Part shown: positions 32,594 through 40,012 of the stretch, one piece after another | How the letters are laid out: the number at the start of each line of letters is the position of its first letter | How positions within the stretch are numbered: the first letter of the stretch is position 1 | Source: SG8-30 sp964406445 | Lineage (GTDB): Bacteria > Pseudomonadota > Gammaproteobacteria > Steroidobacterales > Steroidobacteraceae | Length of the DNA stretch: 64,000 nucleotides | Direction: 5' to 3' | Assembly: GCA_964406445.1 (NCBI GenBank) | Contig: CAYORU010000014.1 | Location: 10,326 to 74,325 of the forward strand | Made by a program: the position numbers and the translations under genes | The notes under the pieces: model-generated | What the model saw: the letters and a program-made list of their open reading frames with translations, nothing else | The model's database searches: none | Told to the model about the DNA's origin: nothing

Positions 32594-32986
32594 TCAGCGC
32601 TTGCTGAACTGGGTCCCGCGGCGGGCCTTGCGGCGGCCGACCTTCTTCCGCTCGACCTCACGCGCATCGCGCGTGACGAAACCCGCGTCGCGGAGCGCCT
32701 TGCGGAGCGACTCGTCGTACTCGATCAGCGCGCGCGTGATGCCGTGGCGGATGGCGCCGGCCTGGCCGGTGACGCCGCCGCCCTCGACGCTGACCGAGAT
32801 GTCGAAGCGGTCGAGCGTCTGGGTCAGCTCGAGCGGCTGGCGCACGATCATCCGGCCCGTCTCGCGGCCGAAGAACTCGTCGAGCGAGCGGCCGTTGACC
32901 GTGATGTCGCCGCGGCCCGGCTTGATGAAGACCTTGGCAGTCGCGGTCTTGCGCCGGCCGGTCCCGTAGTTCGTCGAAAGCGCCAT
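32594..32986 (-). CDS. rpsI: 30S ribosomal protein S9
   Basis: A 130-residue S9 with YGTGRRKTATAKVF (about 7-20), GGGVTGQAGAIRHGI (about 69-83) and the C-terminal KARRGTQFSKR that reaches the P-site tRNA. It follows rplM by 27 bases in the standard rplM-rpsI operon. Confidence 0.98.
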   Translation of the reverse strand: MALSTNYGTGRRKTATAKVFIKPGRGDITVNGRSLDEFFGRETGRMIVRQPLELTQTLDRFDISVSVEGGGVTGQAGAIRHGITRALIEYDESLRKALRDAGFVTRDAREVERKKVGRRKARRGTQFSKR

Positions 32987-33013
32987 GGTGTCTGTCCTGC
33001 TGTTGTCGGTCGC

Positions 33014-33445
33014 TTACGCGATATCGAGCGGCTTGGGCTGCTGCGCGGCGTGCGGGTGCGAGGCGCCCGCGAAGACGTGCAGCTTGCGGTACATCTGCCG
33101 GCCGAGGACGTTCTTCGGCAGCATGCCCTTCACGGCGAACTCGATCGCGCGCTCCGGGTGCTCCTTCAGCAGCTTCTCGAGGTTCGTGCTCTTGAGGTTG
33201 CCGAGGTAGCCGGTGTGCCGGTAGTACATCTTCTCGCGGAGCTTGTTGCCCGTGACCGCCACCTTCTCGGCGTTGATCACGATCAGGTGATCGCCGCAGT
33301 CGACGTGGGGCGTGAACTCCGGCTTGTGCTTGCCGCGCAGGCGGAAAGCGAGCTCGGAGGCGAGGCGCCCGAGCGTCTTGCCGGCCGCGTCGACCACGTA
33401 CCAGTCCCGGCGAACCCGCTGGGGGGTCGCGAACGTCGTCTTCAT
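33014..33445 (-). CDS. rplM: 50S ribosomal protein L13
   Basis: A 143-residue L13 with WYVVDAAGKTLGRLASELA (about 15-33), GDHLIVINAEKVAVTGNKL (about 52-70), YYRHTGYLGNLK and KGMLPKNVLGRQMYRKLHVF (about 107-126). It has a strong promoter and a 36-base leader that contains the palindrome GGGACGGTCCGTCCC (33459-33473). In E. coli this operon is autoregulated by L13 at the leader; a similar role for this palindrome is only a guess. Confidence 0.98.
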   Translation of the reverse strand: MKTTFATPQRVRRDWYVVDAAGKTLGRLASELAFRLRGKHKPEFTPHVDCGDHLIVINAEKVAVTGNKLREKMYYRHTGYLGNLKSTNLEKLLKEHPERAIEFAVKGMLPKNVLGRQMYRKLHVFAGASHPHAAQQPKPLDIA

Positions 33446-33487
33446 CGTCTGGCCCCTAGGGACGGTCCGTCCCGGGAAAGGGCCGAA

Positions 33488-33516
33488 ATTCTAGAGAAGA
33501 ACCGCCGGCATTGCAA
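33488..33516 (-). promoter_or_regulatory. rplM-rpsI promoter
   Basis: On the minus strand TTGCAA (33516-33511), a 17-base spacer and TAGAAT (33493-33488), close to consensus. The transcript should start near 33481. Confidence 0.75.
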
Positions 33517-33563
33517 AGCGCAGGCCATGGGGCCTGCCCGGGGGTGTCGCCGGGCGGGCCCTA

Positions 33564-33569
33564 TATAAT
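33564..33569 (+). promoter_or_regulatory. Consensus -10 element immediately before coq7
   Basis: TATAAT ends nine bases before the coq7 ATG, so RNA would begin about three bases before the start codon. No -35 stands out. Confidence 0.5.
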
Positions 33570-33578
33570 GTCGTTGCC

Positions 33579-34220
33579 ATGAGCCATCGACTCCTGACCC
33601 CGCTGGACAAGGTCCTCGACCAGGCCGACCGGGCGCTCAGGGCCACGTTTGGGCGCCCCGCCGCCCAGCGAGCCACCCCCGCTACCACTGAAGATGACCA
33701 CCTGTCGGACAGCGGCGCCCGCCGCCATGCCGCCGGTCTGATGCGGGTGAACCACGCGGGCGAGGTCGCGGCGCAGGGCCTTTACCACGGCCAGGCGCTC
33801 ACCGCGCGCAGTCCGGAGATCCGGGCGGCGATGGAACAGGCTGCCCGCGAGGAAGGCGATCATCTCGCATGGTGTCACGACCGCCTCGGTGAACTCGGCG
33901 AGCGGCCGAGCCTCCTCGCTCCGTTGTGGTACGCGGGCTCGGTCGCGATCGGCGCGATCGCCGGCGCCGCCGGCGACCGCTGGAGCCTCGGCTTCATGGC
34001 GGAGACCGAGCGACAGGTCGAGGGGCACCTCGAGGATCACCTCGCGAGGCTGCCCGAGGGCGACGCGCGCAGCCGCGCGATCCTCGCGCAGATGAAGGCC
34101 GACGAAGCCAGGCATGCGCGGACGGCGCGGGATGCCGGCGGCGCCGAGCTGCCGGGGCCGGTGCGGGTGCTGATGCGGCTCACCGCGAAAGTGATGACCA
34201 CCACCGCCTACCGGATCTGA
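33579..34220 (+). CDS. coq7: 3-demethoxyubiquinol 3-hydroxylase
   Basis: Di-iron hydroxylase that acts late in ubiquinone synthesis, replacing UbiF in many bacteria. The 213-residue protein has the ligand motifs RVNHAGEVAAQGLY (about 56-69), AREEGDHLAW (about 88-97), ETERQVEGHLEDHL (about 142-155) and KADEARHA (about 173-180). Because coq7 does the C6 step, the ubiI-like gene at 23576 is more likely a C5 enzyme. There is no ribosome site before the ATG; a perfect -10 lies nine bases upstream. Confidence 0.92.
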   Translation: MSHRLLTPLDKVLDQADRALRATFGRPAAQRATPATTEDDHLSDSGARRHAAGLMRVNHAGEVAAQGLYHGQALTARSPEIRAAMEQAAREEGDHLAWCHDRLGELGERPSLLAPLWYAGSVAIGAIAGAAGDRWSLGFMAETERQVEGHLEDHLARLPEGDARSRAILAQMKADEARHARTARDAGGAELPGPVRVLMRLTAKVMTTTAYRI

Positions 34221-34305
34221 TCCGGCGCAGGGGAATTATGTCTTGCGATGCAGCAGCCGCTGTAATAAAAGAGCGGTGGCCGCAAGAACGGCTCTGGGGA
34301 GGCAC

Positions 34306-34995
34306 ATGGAAGACGTCAAGCCGCTGACCGACATCCCGGCGATCAACCGATTCCTGAGCTATTGCCGTGTCAGGACCGTGCCGTCCAAGACGGTGCTGAT
34401 CCACGCCGGCGACCTGCCGGACGTCCTCTACTACATCACCCGCGGCTCGGTCGAGGTGATGATCGAGGACGAGGAAGGCAACGAGATGGTCCTCGCCTAC
34501 CTCAACAAGGGGCAGTTCTTCGGCGAGATGGGCCTGTTTTCCGACAGCGGCCAGCGCAGCGCCTGGGTGCGCACCCGCACGCACTGCGAACTCGCGGAGA
34601 TGACCTACCCGCGCTTCCGGCAGATCGCCGCCGAGAGCCCGGGCCTCGTCTTCGAACTCGCCACCCAGCTCGCGACCCGCCTCGACCGCACCAACCGCAA
34701 GCTCGGCGACCTCGCCTTCGTGGACGTCACCGGCCGCGTCGCCCACGCGATCATGGACCTGTGCAACGAGCCGGACGCGATGACGCATCCGCAGGGCATG
34801 CAGATCAAGGTCAGCCGCCAGGAGCTGTCGCGCCTCGTCGGCTGCTCGCGCGAGATGGCCGGCCGCGTGCTGAAGGTGCTCGAGGAGCAGGGCCTGCTCA
34901 CCGCCCACGGCAAGACCATCGTGGTCTTCGGCGCACGCCCCAAGGTCAAGTCGCGACCGGTGGTCGCCGTGGCGAAGGCCGGCAGCGCGGCCTGA
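34306..34995 (+). CDS. crp: cAMP/c-di-GMP-responsive CRP-family regulator (Crp/Clp)
   Basis: Global regulator of 229 residues. The nucleotide-binding domain has FFGEMGLFSDSGQRSAWVRT (about 66-85), keeping the E, R and S of the CRP pocket; the C-terminal helix-turn-helix is SRQELSRLVGCSREMAGRVLK (about 167-187, with the recognition R-E-x-x-x-R). It matches E. coli Crp through most of its length and has a short Ala/Lys tail as in Xanthomonas Clp, so the ligand (cAMP or c-di-GMP) is not certain. The GGGGAGG site is five bases before the ATG at 34306. It lies 85 bases after coq7 and is convergent with rpe. Confidence 0.9.
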   Translation: MEDVKPLTDIPAINRFLSYCRVRTVPSKTVLIHAGDLPDVLYYITRGSVEVMIEDEEGNEMVLAYLNKGQFFGEMGLFSDSGQRSAWVRTRTHCELAEMTYPRFRQIAAESPGLVFELATQLATRLDRTNRKLGDLAFVDVTGRVAHAIMDLCNEPDAMTHPQGMQIKVSRQELSRLVGCSREMAGRVLKVLEEQGLLTAHGKTIVVFGARPKVKSRPVVAVAKAGSAA

Positions 34996-35008
34996 TCGAC
35001 GGTCGGGC

Positions 35009-35680
35009 TCAGCGACCGGCGGCGATCGCCCGGCGCATCGCCGCGATGGTCGCCGCGTAGTCCTTCGAACCGAAGATCGCGCTGCCCGCCACGAACGTGT
35101 CCGCGCCGGCGCGGGCGATCGCGCCGGCATTGTCGACCTTCACCCCGCCGTCGATCTCTAGCCGCACCTCGCGGCCGGAGGCGTCGATTCGCCGGCGCAC
35201 CTCGGCCAGCTTGTCGAGCGCCGACGGGATGAACGCCTGGCCGCCGAAGCCCGGATTCACCGACATGAGCAGCACGAGGTCCACCGAGCCGAGCGTCCAG
35301 TCGAGCCACTCGAGCGGCGTGGCGGGGTTGAGGACGATGCCCGGGCGGCAGCCACAGTCGCGGATGATCTGCAGGGTGCGATCCACGTGCCGCGTCGCCT
35401 CGGGGTGGAAGCTGATCCAGGTGGCGCCGGCTTCGGCGAAATCAGGAATGATCCGGTCGACCGGCTCGACCATGAGGTGAACGTCGATGGGAGCAGTCAC
35501 GCCGTGGCGGCGCAGCGCCTTGCACACCACCGGCCCGATGGTGAGGTTCGGGACGTAGTGGTTGTCCATCACGTCGAAGTGGATCCAGTCGGCGCCCGCG
35601 GCGAGCACCGCGTCCACCTCGGCGCCGAGGCGCGCGAAGTCCGCGGACAGGATCGAGGGGGCGATGACGGGCGTCGGCAT
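35009..35680 (-). CDS. rpe: Ribulose-phosphate 3-epimerase
   Basis: Interconverts ribulose-5-phosphate and xylulose-5-phosphate. The 223-residue TIM barrel has APSILSADFARLG (about 7-19), IHFDVMDNHYVPN (about 33-45), DVHLMVEP, MSVNPGFGGQ (about 138-147) and EIDGGV. It is 14 bases from the convergent crp. The gap of 67 bases to djlA upstream suggests it may share that transcript. Confidence 0.95.
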   Translation of the reverse strand: MPTPVIAPSILSADFARLGAEVDAVLAAGADWIHFDVMDNHYVPNLTIGPVVCKALRRHGVTAPIDVHLMVEPVDRIIPDFAEAGATWISFHPEATRHVDRTLQIIRDCGCRPGIVLNPATPLEWLDWTLGSVDLVLLMSVNPGFGGQAFIPSALDKLAEVRRRIDASGREVRLEIDGGVKVDNAGAIARAGADTFVAGSAIFGSKDYAATIAAMRRAIAAGR

Positions 35681-35747
35681 GGGGTTACCGGGTCGCGGCG
35701 CGGGAGCCCTACTCTAACCGAGCGCGCCGCCCGCCGCAGGCAGCCGC

Positions 35748-36587
35748 TCAGCGCAGGCCGCGCGCCTCGCGCACGCGCTCCCAGGCCGCCTGGATCGCCT
35801 GGGTCTTTTCCTTCGCCATCTCGAGCATCGACTCGGGCAGGCCGCGCGCCACGAGCTTGTCGGGATGATTCTGGCTCATCTGCCGCCGGTAGGCGCGCTT
35901 GACCTCCGCGTCGCTCGCCTCCGGCGGCACTTCGAGCACCTCGTAGGCCTCGCGCAGCAGGTCGCGGCGCGGCGGCGGCGGCCGCGAACCCGGCCCCGGG
36001 CCGCCCGCAGGACCCGCGCCGCCCGCGTAGGCGTAGCCACCGTAGCCCTGCAGCCTGAGGATCGCCTCGAGGTGCGCGAACTCGAGCCCCGACACGCCGA
36101 GCACCTGCGCGATGCGCCCCAGCACGACGCGGCTGTGGCCCTGCATGCCGTTGCCGAGCAGCGCCGCGCGCATCTGCACCTCGAGGAACACCCGCAGCAG
36201 GTCGTGACGGTCTCCGCAGGCGCGCCGGAGCGCCGCGAGCGCCGCGTCGAGGCTGAAGTCCGGCTGCTTGCCGCGGTTGAAGCAGTCGATCGCCTCGCGG
36301 GTCTTGGCGTCGTCGAGGCGGAACTGCCGGAAGACCTGCCGCGCGGCGGCGATCTCCTGCTCCGAGACCCGGCCGTCGGCCTTGGCCACGCAGCCCATCA
36401 CCTCGAAGGCGCTGCGAAAGAACGTCGTGCTGACGGTGTGCGCGTCGGCGGCCGGGGCGTCGTCCACTTCCGAGCCCATGCGCTCGTCGTAGGCGTGGCC
36501 GATGACCAGGCCCACCAGCGCGCCGACCGGTCCGAGCCCGGTGGCGACGCCGATCAGCGCGCCGACGATCTTGCCGCCCCACCTCAT
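35748..36587 (-). CDS. djlA: DjlA-like membrane co-chaperone
   Basis: A 279-residue protein with an N-terminal glycine-rich membrane segment (IVGALIGVATGLGPVGALVG, about 7-26), a TerB/DjlA helical domain with FRSAFEVMGCVAKADGRVSEQEI (about 58-80), a Gly/Pro linker (about 188-209) and a C-terminal J domain (about 213-279) with the essential HPD in SQNHPDKL. It should recruit DnaK to the inner membrane. It is divergent from purC. Confidence 0.9.
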   Translation of the reverse strand: MRWGGKIVGALIGVATGLGPVGALVGLVIGHAYDERMGSEVDDAPAADAHTVSTTFFRSAFEVMGCVAKADGRVSEQEIAAARQVFRQFRLDDAKTREAIDCFNRGKQPDFSLDAALAALRRACGDRHDLLRVFLEVQMRAALLGNGMQGHSRVVLGRIAQVLGVSGLEFAHLEAILRLQGYGGYAYAGGAGPAGGPGPGSRPPPPRRDLLREAYEVLEVPPEASDAEVKRAYRRQMSQNHPDKLVARGLPESMLEMAKEKTQAIQAAWERVREARGLR

Positions 36588-36680
36588 GGACTTTCCTTGA
36601 CCGCCTCTCGCGGGGCCTGCAACAATCGTTTCGCCTTCCCGCGGCGCGCGTGCCGCCGTATGTTAGCAGCAGCTCCCGCC

Positions 36681-37568
36681 ATGACCGCTGACGCCGTCTT
36701 CGAAACCGCATTGAGCGGCCTGCGCCTGCTCCACCGGGGGAAGGTGCGCGACATGTACGCGCTCGACGAGCGGCACCTGCTGATGGTGGCGAGCGACCGG
36801 CTCTCCGCGTTCGACGTCGTGCTGCCGGACCCGATCCCCGGCAAGGGCCGGACGCTGACGCAGATCTCGAATTTCTGGTTCGCGCACACGACCCACCTGG
36901 TGCCGAACCACCTCACCGACTACTCGATCGACGCGTTCGTCCGCGACCCCGCGGAACGGGCCATGCTCGAGGGCCGGGCCGTCGTCGTGAAGAAGCTGCG
37001 GCCGCTGCCGGTGGAGGCCGTGGTCCGCGGCTACCTGATCGGCTCGGGCTGGAAGGACTACCAGAGGAGCGGCCGGGTCTGCGGCATCGAGCTGCCGCCG
37101 GGCCTCGTGCAGGCGGACCGGCTGCCCGAGCCGCTGTTCACGCCCGCGACCAAGGCCCCTGCCGGCGAGCACGACGAGAACATCTCCTTCGACGACGTGG
37201 TCGGACTGATCGGCCACGAGGTCGCCGCCGAGGTGCGCCGCCATGCGCTCGCGCTGTACCGCTTTGCCGCAGCCTACGCCCTCGGGCGCGGCATCATCAT
37301 CGCCGACACCAAGTTCGAGTTCGGGCTCAACGAGGCCCACCAGGTCGTGCTGATGGACGAGGCGCTGACGCCCGACTCGTCGCGCTTCTGGCCGGTGGAC
37401 ACCTGGAAGCCAGGCTCGAGCCCGCCCTCCTTCGACAAGCAGTACGTGCGCGATTATCTCGAGACGCTCGACTGGAACAAGCGGGCGCCCGGCCCGCGGC
37501 TGCCGGCCGAGGTGATCCTGCGCACCGCCGAGAAGTACGCCGAGGCTCTGCGCCGCCTGACCGCGTAG
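36681..37568 (+). CDS. purC: Phosphoribosylaminoimidazole-succinocarboxamide synthase
   Basis: SAICAR synthase of purine synthesis. The 295-residue protein has LHRGKVRDMYALDE (about 14-27), SDRLSAFDVVLPDPIPGKG (about 34-52), ADTKFEFGL (about 212-220) and MDEALTPDSSRFW (about 228-240). This is the longer, yeast-like form rather than the 237-residue E. coli type. An in-frame ATG at 36660 also exists; 36681 is preferred by alignment. TG-T-TAGCAG at 36661-36669 could be an extended -10 giving a leader of about five bases. Confidence 0.93.
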   Translation: MTADAVFETALSGLRLLHRGKVRDMYALDERHLLMVASDRLSAFDVVLPDPIPGKGRTLTQISNFWFAHTTHLVPNHLTDYSIDAFVRDPAERAMLEGRAVVVKKLRPLPVEAVVRGYLIGSGWKDYQRSGRVCGIELPPGLVQADRLPEPLFTPATKAPAGEHDENISFDDVVGLIGHEVAAEVRRHALALYRFAAAYALGRGIIIADTKFEFGLNEAHQVVLMDEALTPDSSRFWPVDTWKPGSSPPSFDKQYVRDYLETLDWNKRAPGPRLPAEVILRTAEKYAEALRRLTA

Positions 37569-37573
37569 GAACC

Positions 37574-37656
37574 AGGGGACATTCGCTTCGAGTTTGTGCG
37601 TGCCGGTGACCACGAGTCTCGCGCCGACACCGACAAACTCCAAGCGAATGTCCCCT
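37574..37656. repeat. Intergenic palindromic repeat, family A, second copy
   Basis: The 23-base arm at 37574-37596 is identical to the forward arm at 23425-23447, and its inverted partner at 37634-37656 differs in one base (C for G at 37641). The 37-base loop is unrelated to the first locus. It sits between convergent purC and the binding-protein gene, and the TAG stop of the latter begins on its last base pair. Confidence 0.9.
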
Positions 37657-38467
37657 AGTTCTTGCGGGCCCAGTCGAGGATGCGGCGCTGGATCTCCTGC
37701 ACGCCCTCCGTCAGCGCCGCCGGGCCCGGCTGCAGGATGATCGCTGACTTGACCTCGTGCAGTTCGCCGGCACGCACTGCGGGCACGTCCTGCCAGCCCG
37801 GGCGGGCCGCGACGTGCTCCGGACGGAACTTCTTCCCGCACCAGGATCCGAGGATGATGTCCGGCGCGCGGCGCGGCACCTCGTGCAGGTCGGCGATGAT
37901 CCGGTTGCGGCCGAGCGACTCGCGAGCCAGTTCGGGAAAGCAGTCGTCGCCGCCGGCGATGCCGATCAGCTCGCTGACCCAGCGGATCGCCGAGATCTGC
38001 GGCTCGTCCCACTCCTCGAAGTAGACGCGCGGCCGGCGGTGGAGCCGCTGCGCGGCCCGGCGCACGTCCTCGAGACCGGCCTCGAGACGCTCCACCAGCG
38101 CCGCCGCCTTCCCTTCGCAGCCGACCAGTCCGCCGAGAATCCGCACCGTCCGGAGGATCTCGGCGACGCTGCGATGATTGAAGACGTGCACCTCGCAGCC
38201 GGCGCGCACCAGCTCGGCTGCGATGTCCGCCTGCAGGTCCGAGAAGCCGAGCACGAGGTCGGGCCCGAGTTCGAGAATCCTGCCTATTTTTGCGCTCGTG
38301 AACGCCGATACCCGGGGCTTCTCCCGCCGCGCCCGCGGCGGGCGCACCGTGAATCCCGAGATTCCGACGATCCGCCAGTCCTCCTCGAGCAGGTACAGCG
38401 TCTCGGTCGTCTCCTCGGTGAGGCAGACGATGCGGGACGGAAACGCGCTGGCGGCGACCGGGGACAT
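37655..38467 (-). CDS. Orphan BtuF/FepB-type binding protein without signal peptide
   Basis: A 270-residue periplasmic-binding-protein type 3 fold: RIVCLTEETTETLYLLEE (about 12-29), ILELGPDLVLGFSDLQ (about 63-78), and EEWDEPQISAIRWVSELIGIAGGDD (key residues about 151-175), similar to proteins annotated as cobalamin-binding. Such proteins normally feed a BtuCD or FepDG transporter from the periplasm, but this one has no visible signal sequence and no transporter genes nearby. It might be cytoplasmic, exported by another route, or started upstream. The reading frame opens upstream to 38506 with an Arg-rich stretch that is not a signal peptide either. Confidence 0.75.
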   Translation of the reverse strand: MSPVAASAFPSRIVCLTEETTETLYLLEEDWRIVGISGFTVRPPRARREKPRVSAFTSAKIGRILELGPDLVLGFSDLQADIAAELVRAGCEVHVFNHRSVAEILRTVRILGGLVGCEGKAAALVERLEAGLEDVRRAAQRLHRRPRVYFEEWDEPQISAIRWVSELIGIAGGDDCFPELARESLGRNRIIADLHEVPRRAPDIILGSWCGKKFRPEHVAARPGWQDVPAVRAGELHEVKSAIILQPGPAALTEGVQEIQRRILDWARKN

Positions 38468-38553
38468 GGTCCTGGCACTGTAGCGGCTCGGCGCCCGGCG
38501 GCACAACGGAACGCGAATTGCGGGATCCCCGCGGGGTGTGACACCCTCGAGCC

Positions 38554-39921
38554 ATGCCTGCCGGCTTACAGCTCCCCGAGAACCTGCACTTCCACAAGCG
38601 CGTCGAGCAGCTGCTGTTCGAGCCGGCCCGCCAGCCCGACCTGCCGCTGCTGCGCAAGCTGCTCTCGGTGCTGCGCTATCCCTATGCGCTCGGCCGCGAC
38701 CTGCTGCGCGGCGAGCTCAACCTGAGGGCGATGGGCCTCGTCTACACGACCCTGCTGTCGGTCGTGCCGCTCATCGCCTTCGCCTTCGCCGTCCTGAAGG
38801 GCCTCGGGATGCAGCGCGACCTCGAGCCGCTGATCCTCGAGTTCCTGAACCCGATCGGCGAACGGGCGAACGAGCTGACGGCGCAGATCATGGAGTTCGT
38901 CGACAACACCCGCGGCGGCGTGCTCGGCTCGCTGGGCCTCGCGTTCCTCATCTACACGGTGATCAGCACCGTGCAGAAGCTCGAGGAGAGCTTCAACTTT
39001 GCCTGGCACGTCGAGCAGCCACGCAGCGTCGTGCGGCGGGTCAGCGAGTACCTGAGCCTGATGGTGCTCGGGCCGATCTTCGTGGTGGTGGTGCTCGGCC
39101 TGCTCGGCGCGCTCGCCGACACGCGGGTGAGCCAGTGGCTCGCCTCGCACGAGCCCTTCGGCAGCCTGCTCGTGGGCCTCGGCGCGGCCGGCCCCTACCT
39201 GCTGGTGACGGCCGTGTTCACCTTCCTGTACATCTTCGTACCCAATACCCGCGTGAGGTTCCGCGCGGCCCTCGCCGGCGGCGCCGTCGCCGGCGCGCTG
39301 TGGGCCGCGAGCGGCGCCGTCTTCACCAGTCTGGTGTTCGCGTCCACGCGCCTGGTGGCGGTCTACGCGGGCTTCGCGATCTTCCTTGCGACCCTGATCT
39401 GGGTCTACATCAGCTGGTTCATTCTGCTGATCGGCGCACAGCTGTCGTTCTACGTGCAGAATCCGCGCTACCTGCGGGCCGGACAGCGGGAAGTCAGGCT
39501 CACCAGCCGCCTGCGAGAGCGGCTCGCGCTATCGGTGATGTACCTCGTCGGGCGCAGCTTCGTCGGCGGCGAGCGCGGGTGGAAACCACGCGCGCTGGCG
39601 GCGCGTCTGGACGTGCCTGGCTCCGCCCTCGCTTCGGTCACCGTCTCGCTCGAACAGGCGGGGCTGCTCGTCGCGACCGAGGACGAGCGCCTGGTGCCCG
39701 GCCGCGCCCTCGACCAGATCGGCGTGCCGGCGATCCTGGCCGCCGTGCGCGACGAGCAGCACTACGAGTCGTGGCTGCTGGCGCGGGCCCGGACCGAGCC
39801 GGACGCCGACGCCGTCGCGGAGGCCGTCGAGTCGGCGATCCGCGAGCGGACCGGCGGGCAGACGCTGAGAGACCTGGTTGGACGAGGCGATGAGCCGGAA
39901 ACGGTGACCGGTGATCGGTGA
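38554..39921 (+). CDS. YihY/BrkB family inner-membrane protein
   Basis: A 455-residue UPF0761 protein. About six hydrophobic helices span residues 60-300, with YTTLLSVVPLIAFAFAVLKG (about 64-83) and SGAVFTSLVFASTRLVAVYAGFAIF as family marks, then GAQLSFYVQNPRYL (about 297-310). The C-terminal 140 residues look like a winged-helix domain (ALAARLDVPGSALASVTVSLEQAGLL), a common extension of the family once misannotated as ribonuclease BN. The last residues VTGDR and the stop are encoded by heptamer repeats of family B. Confidence 0.82.
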   Translation: MPAGLQLPENLHFHKRVEQLLFEPARQPDLPLLRKLLSVLRYPYALGRDLLRGELNLRAMGLVYTTLLSVVPLIAFAFAVLKGLGMQRDLEPLILEFLNPIGERANELTAQIMEFVDNTRGGVLGSLGLAFLIYTVISTVQKLEESFNFAWHVEQPRSVVRRVSEYLSLMVLGPIFVVVVLGLLGALADTRVSQWLASHEPFGSLLVGLGAAGPYLLVTAVFTFLYIFVPNTRVRFRAALAGGAVAGALWAASGAVFTSLVFASTRLVAVYAGFAIFLATLIWVYISWFILLIGAQLSFYVQNPRYLRAGQREVRLTSRLRERLALSVMYLVGRSFVGGERGWKPRALAARLDVPGSALASVTVSLEQAGLLVATEDERLVPGRALDQIGVPAILAAVRDEQHYESWLLARARTEPDADAVAEAVESAIRERTGGQTLRDLVGRGDEPETVTGDR

Positions 39922-40012
39922 TCGGTGACCGGCCGATCCGGTCTGCGCCCACTAAATCGGCACAGCCTGGTTCGGCTGATCACTGGTCACCGGTCACCGG
40001 TCACCGGTCACT
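39903..40012. repeat. Inverted heptamer-repeat element, family B, first copy
   Basis: Left arm: four head-to-tail heptamers GGTGACC, GGTGATC, GGTGATC, GGTGACC (39903-39930). Right arm: GGTCACC three times then GGTCACT (39985-40012), preceded by GATCACT. The arms pair through the 54-base centre. It lies between convergent yihY and pmbA; both genes end inside it, using TGA codons from the repeat. Confidence 0.9.

Noticed and set aside
34221..34305. CRP autoregulatory site before crp
   Set aside because: No TGTGA-N6-TCACA match, even with two mismatches, is visible in the gap.
39903..40012. Heptamer arrays considered as a CRISPR array
   Set aside because: Units are 7 bases, directly abutting, with no spacers, and arranged as two inverted arms; no cas genes.
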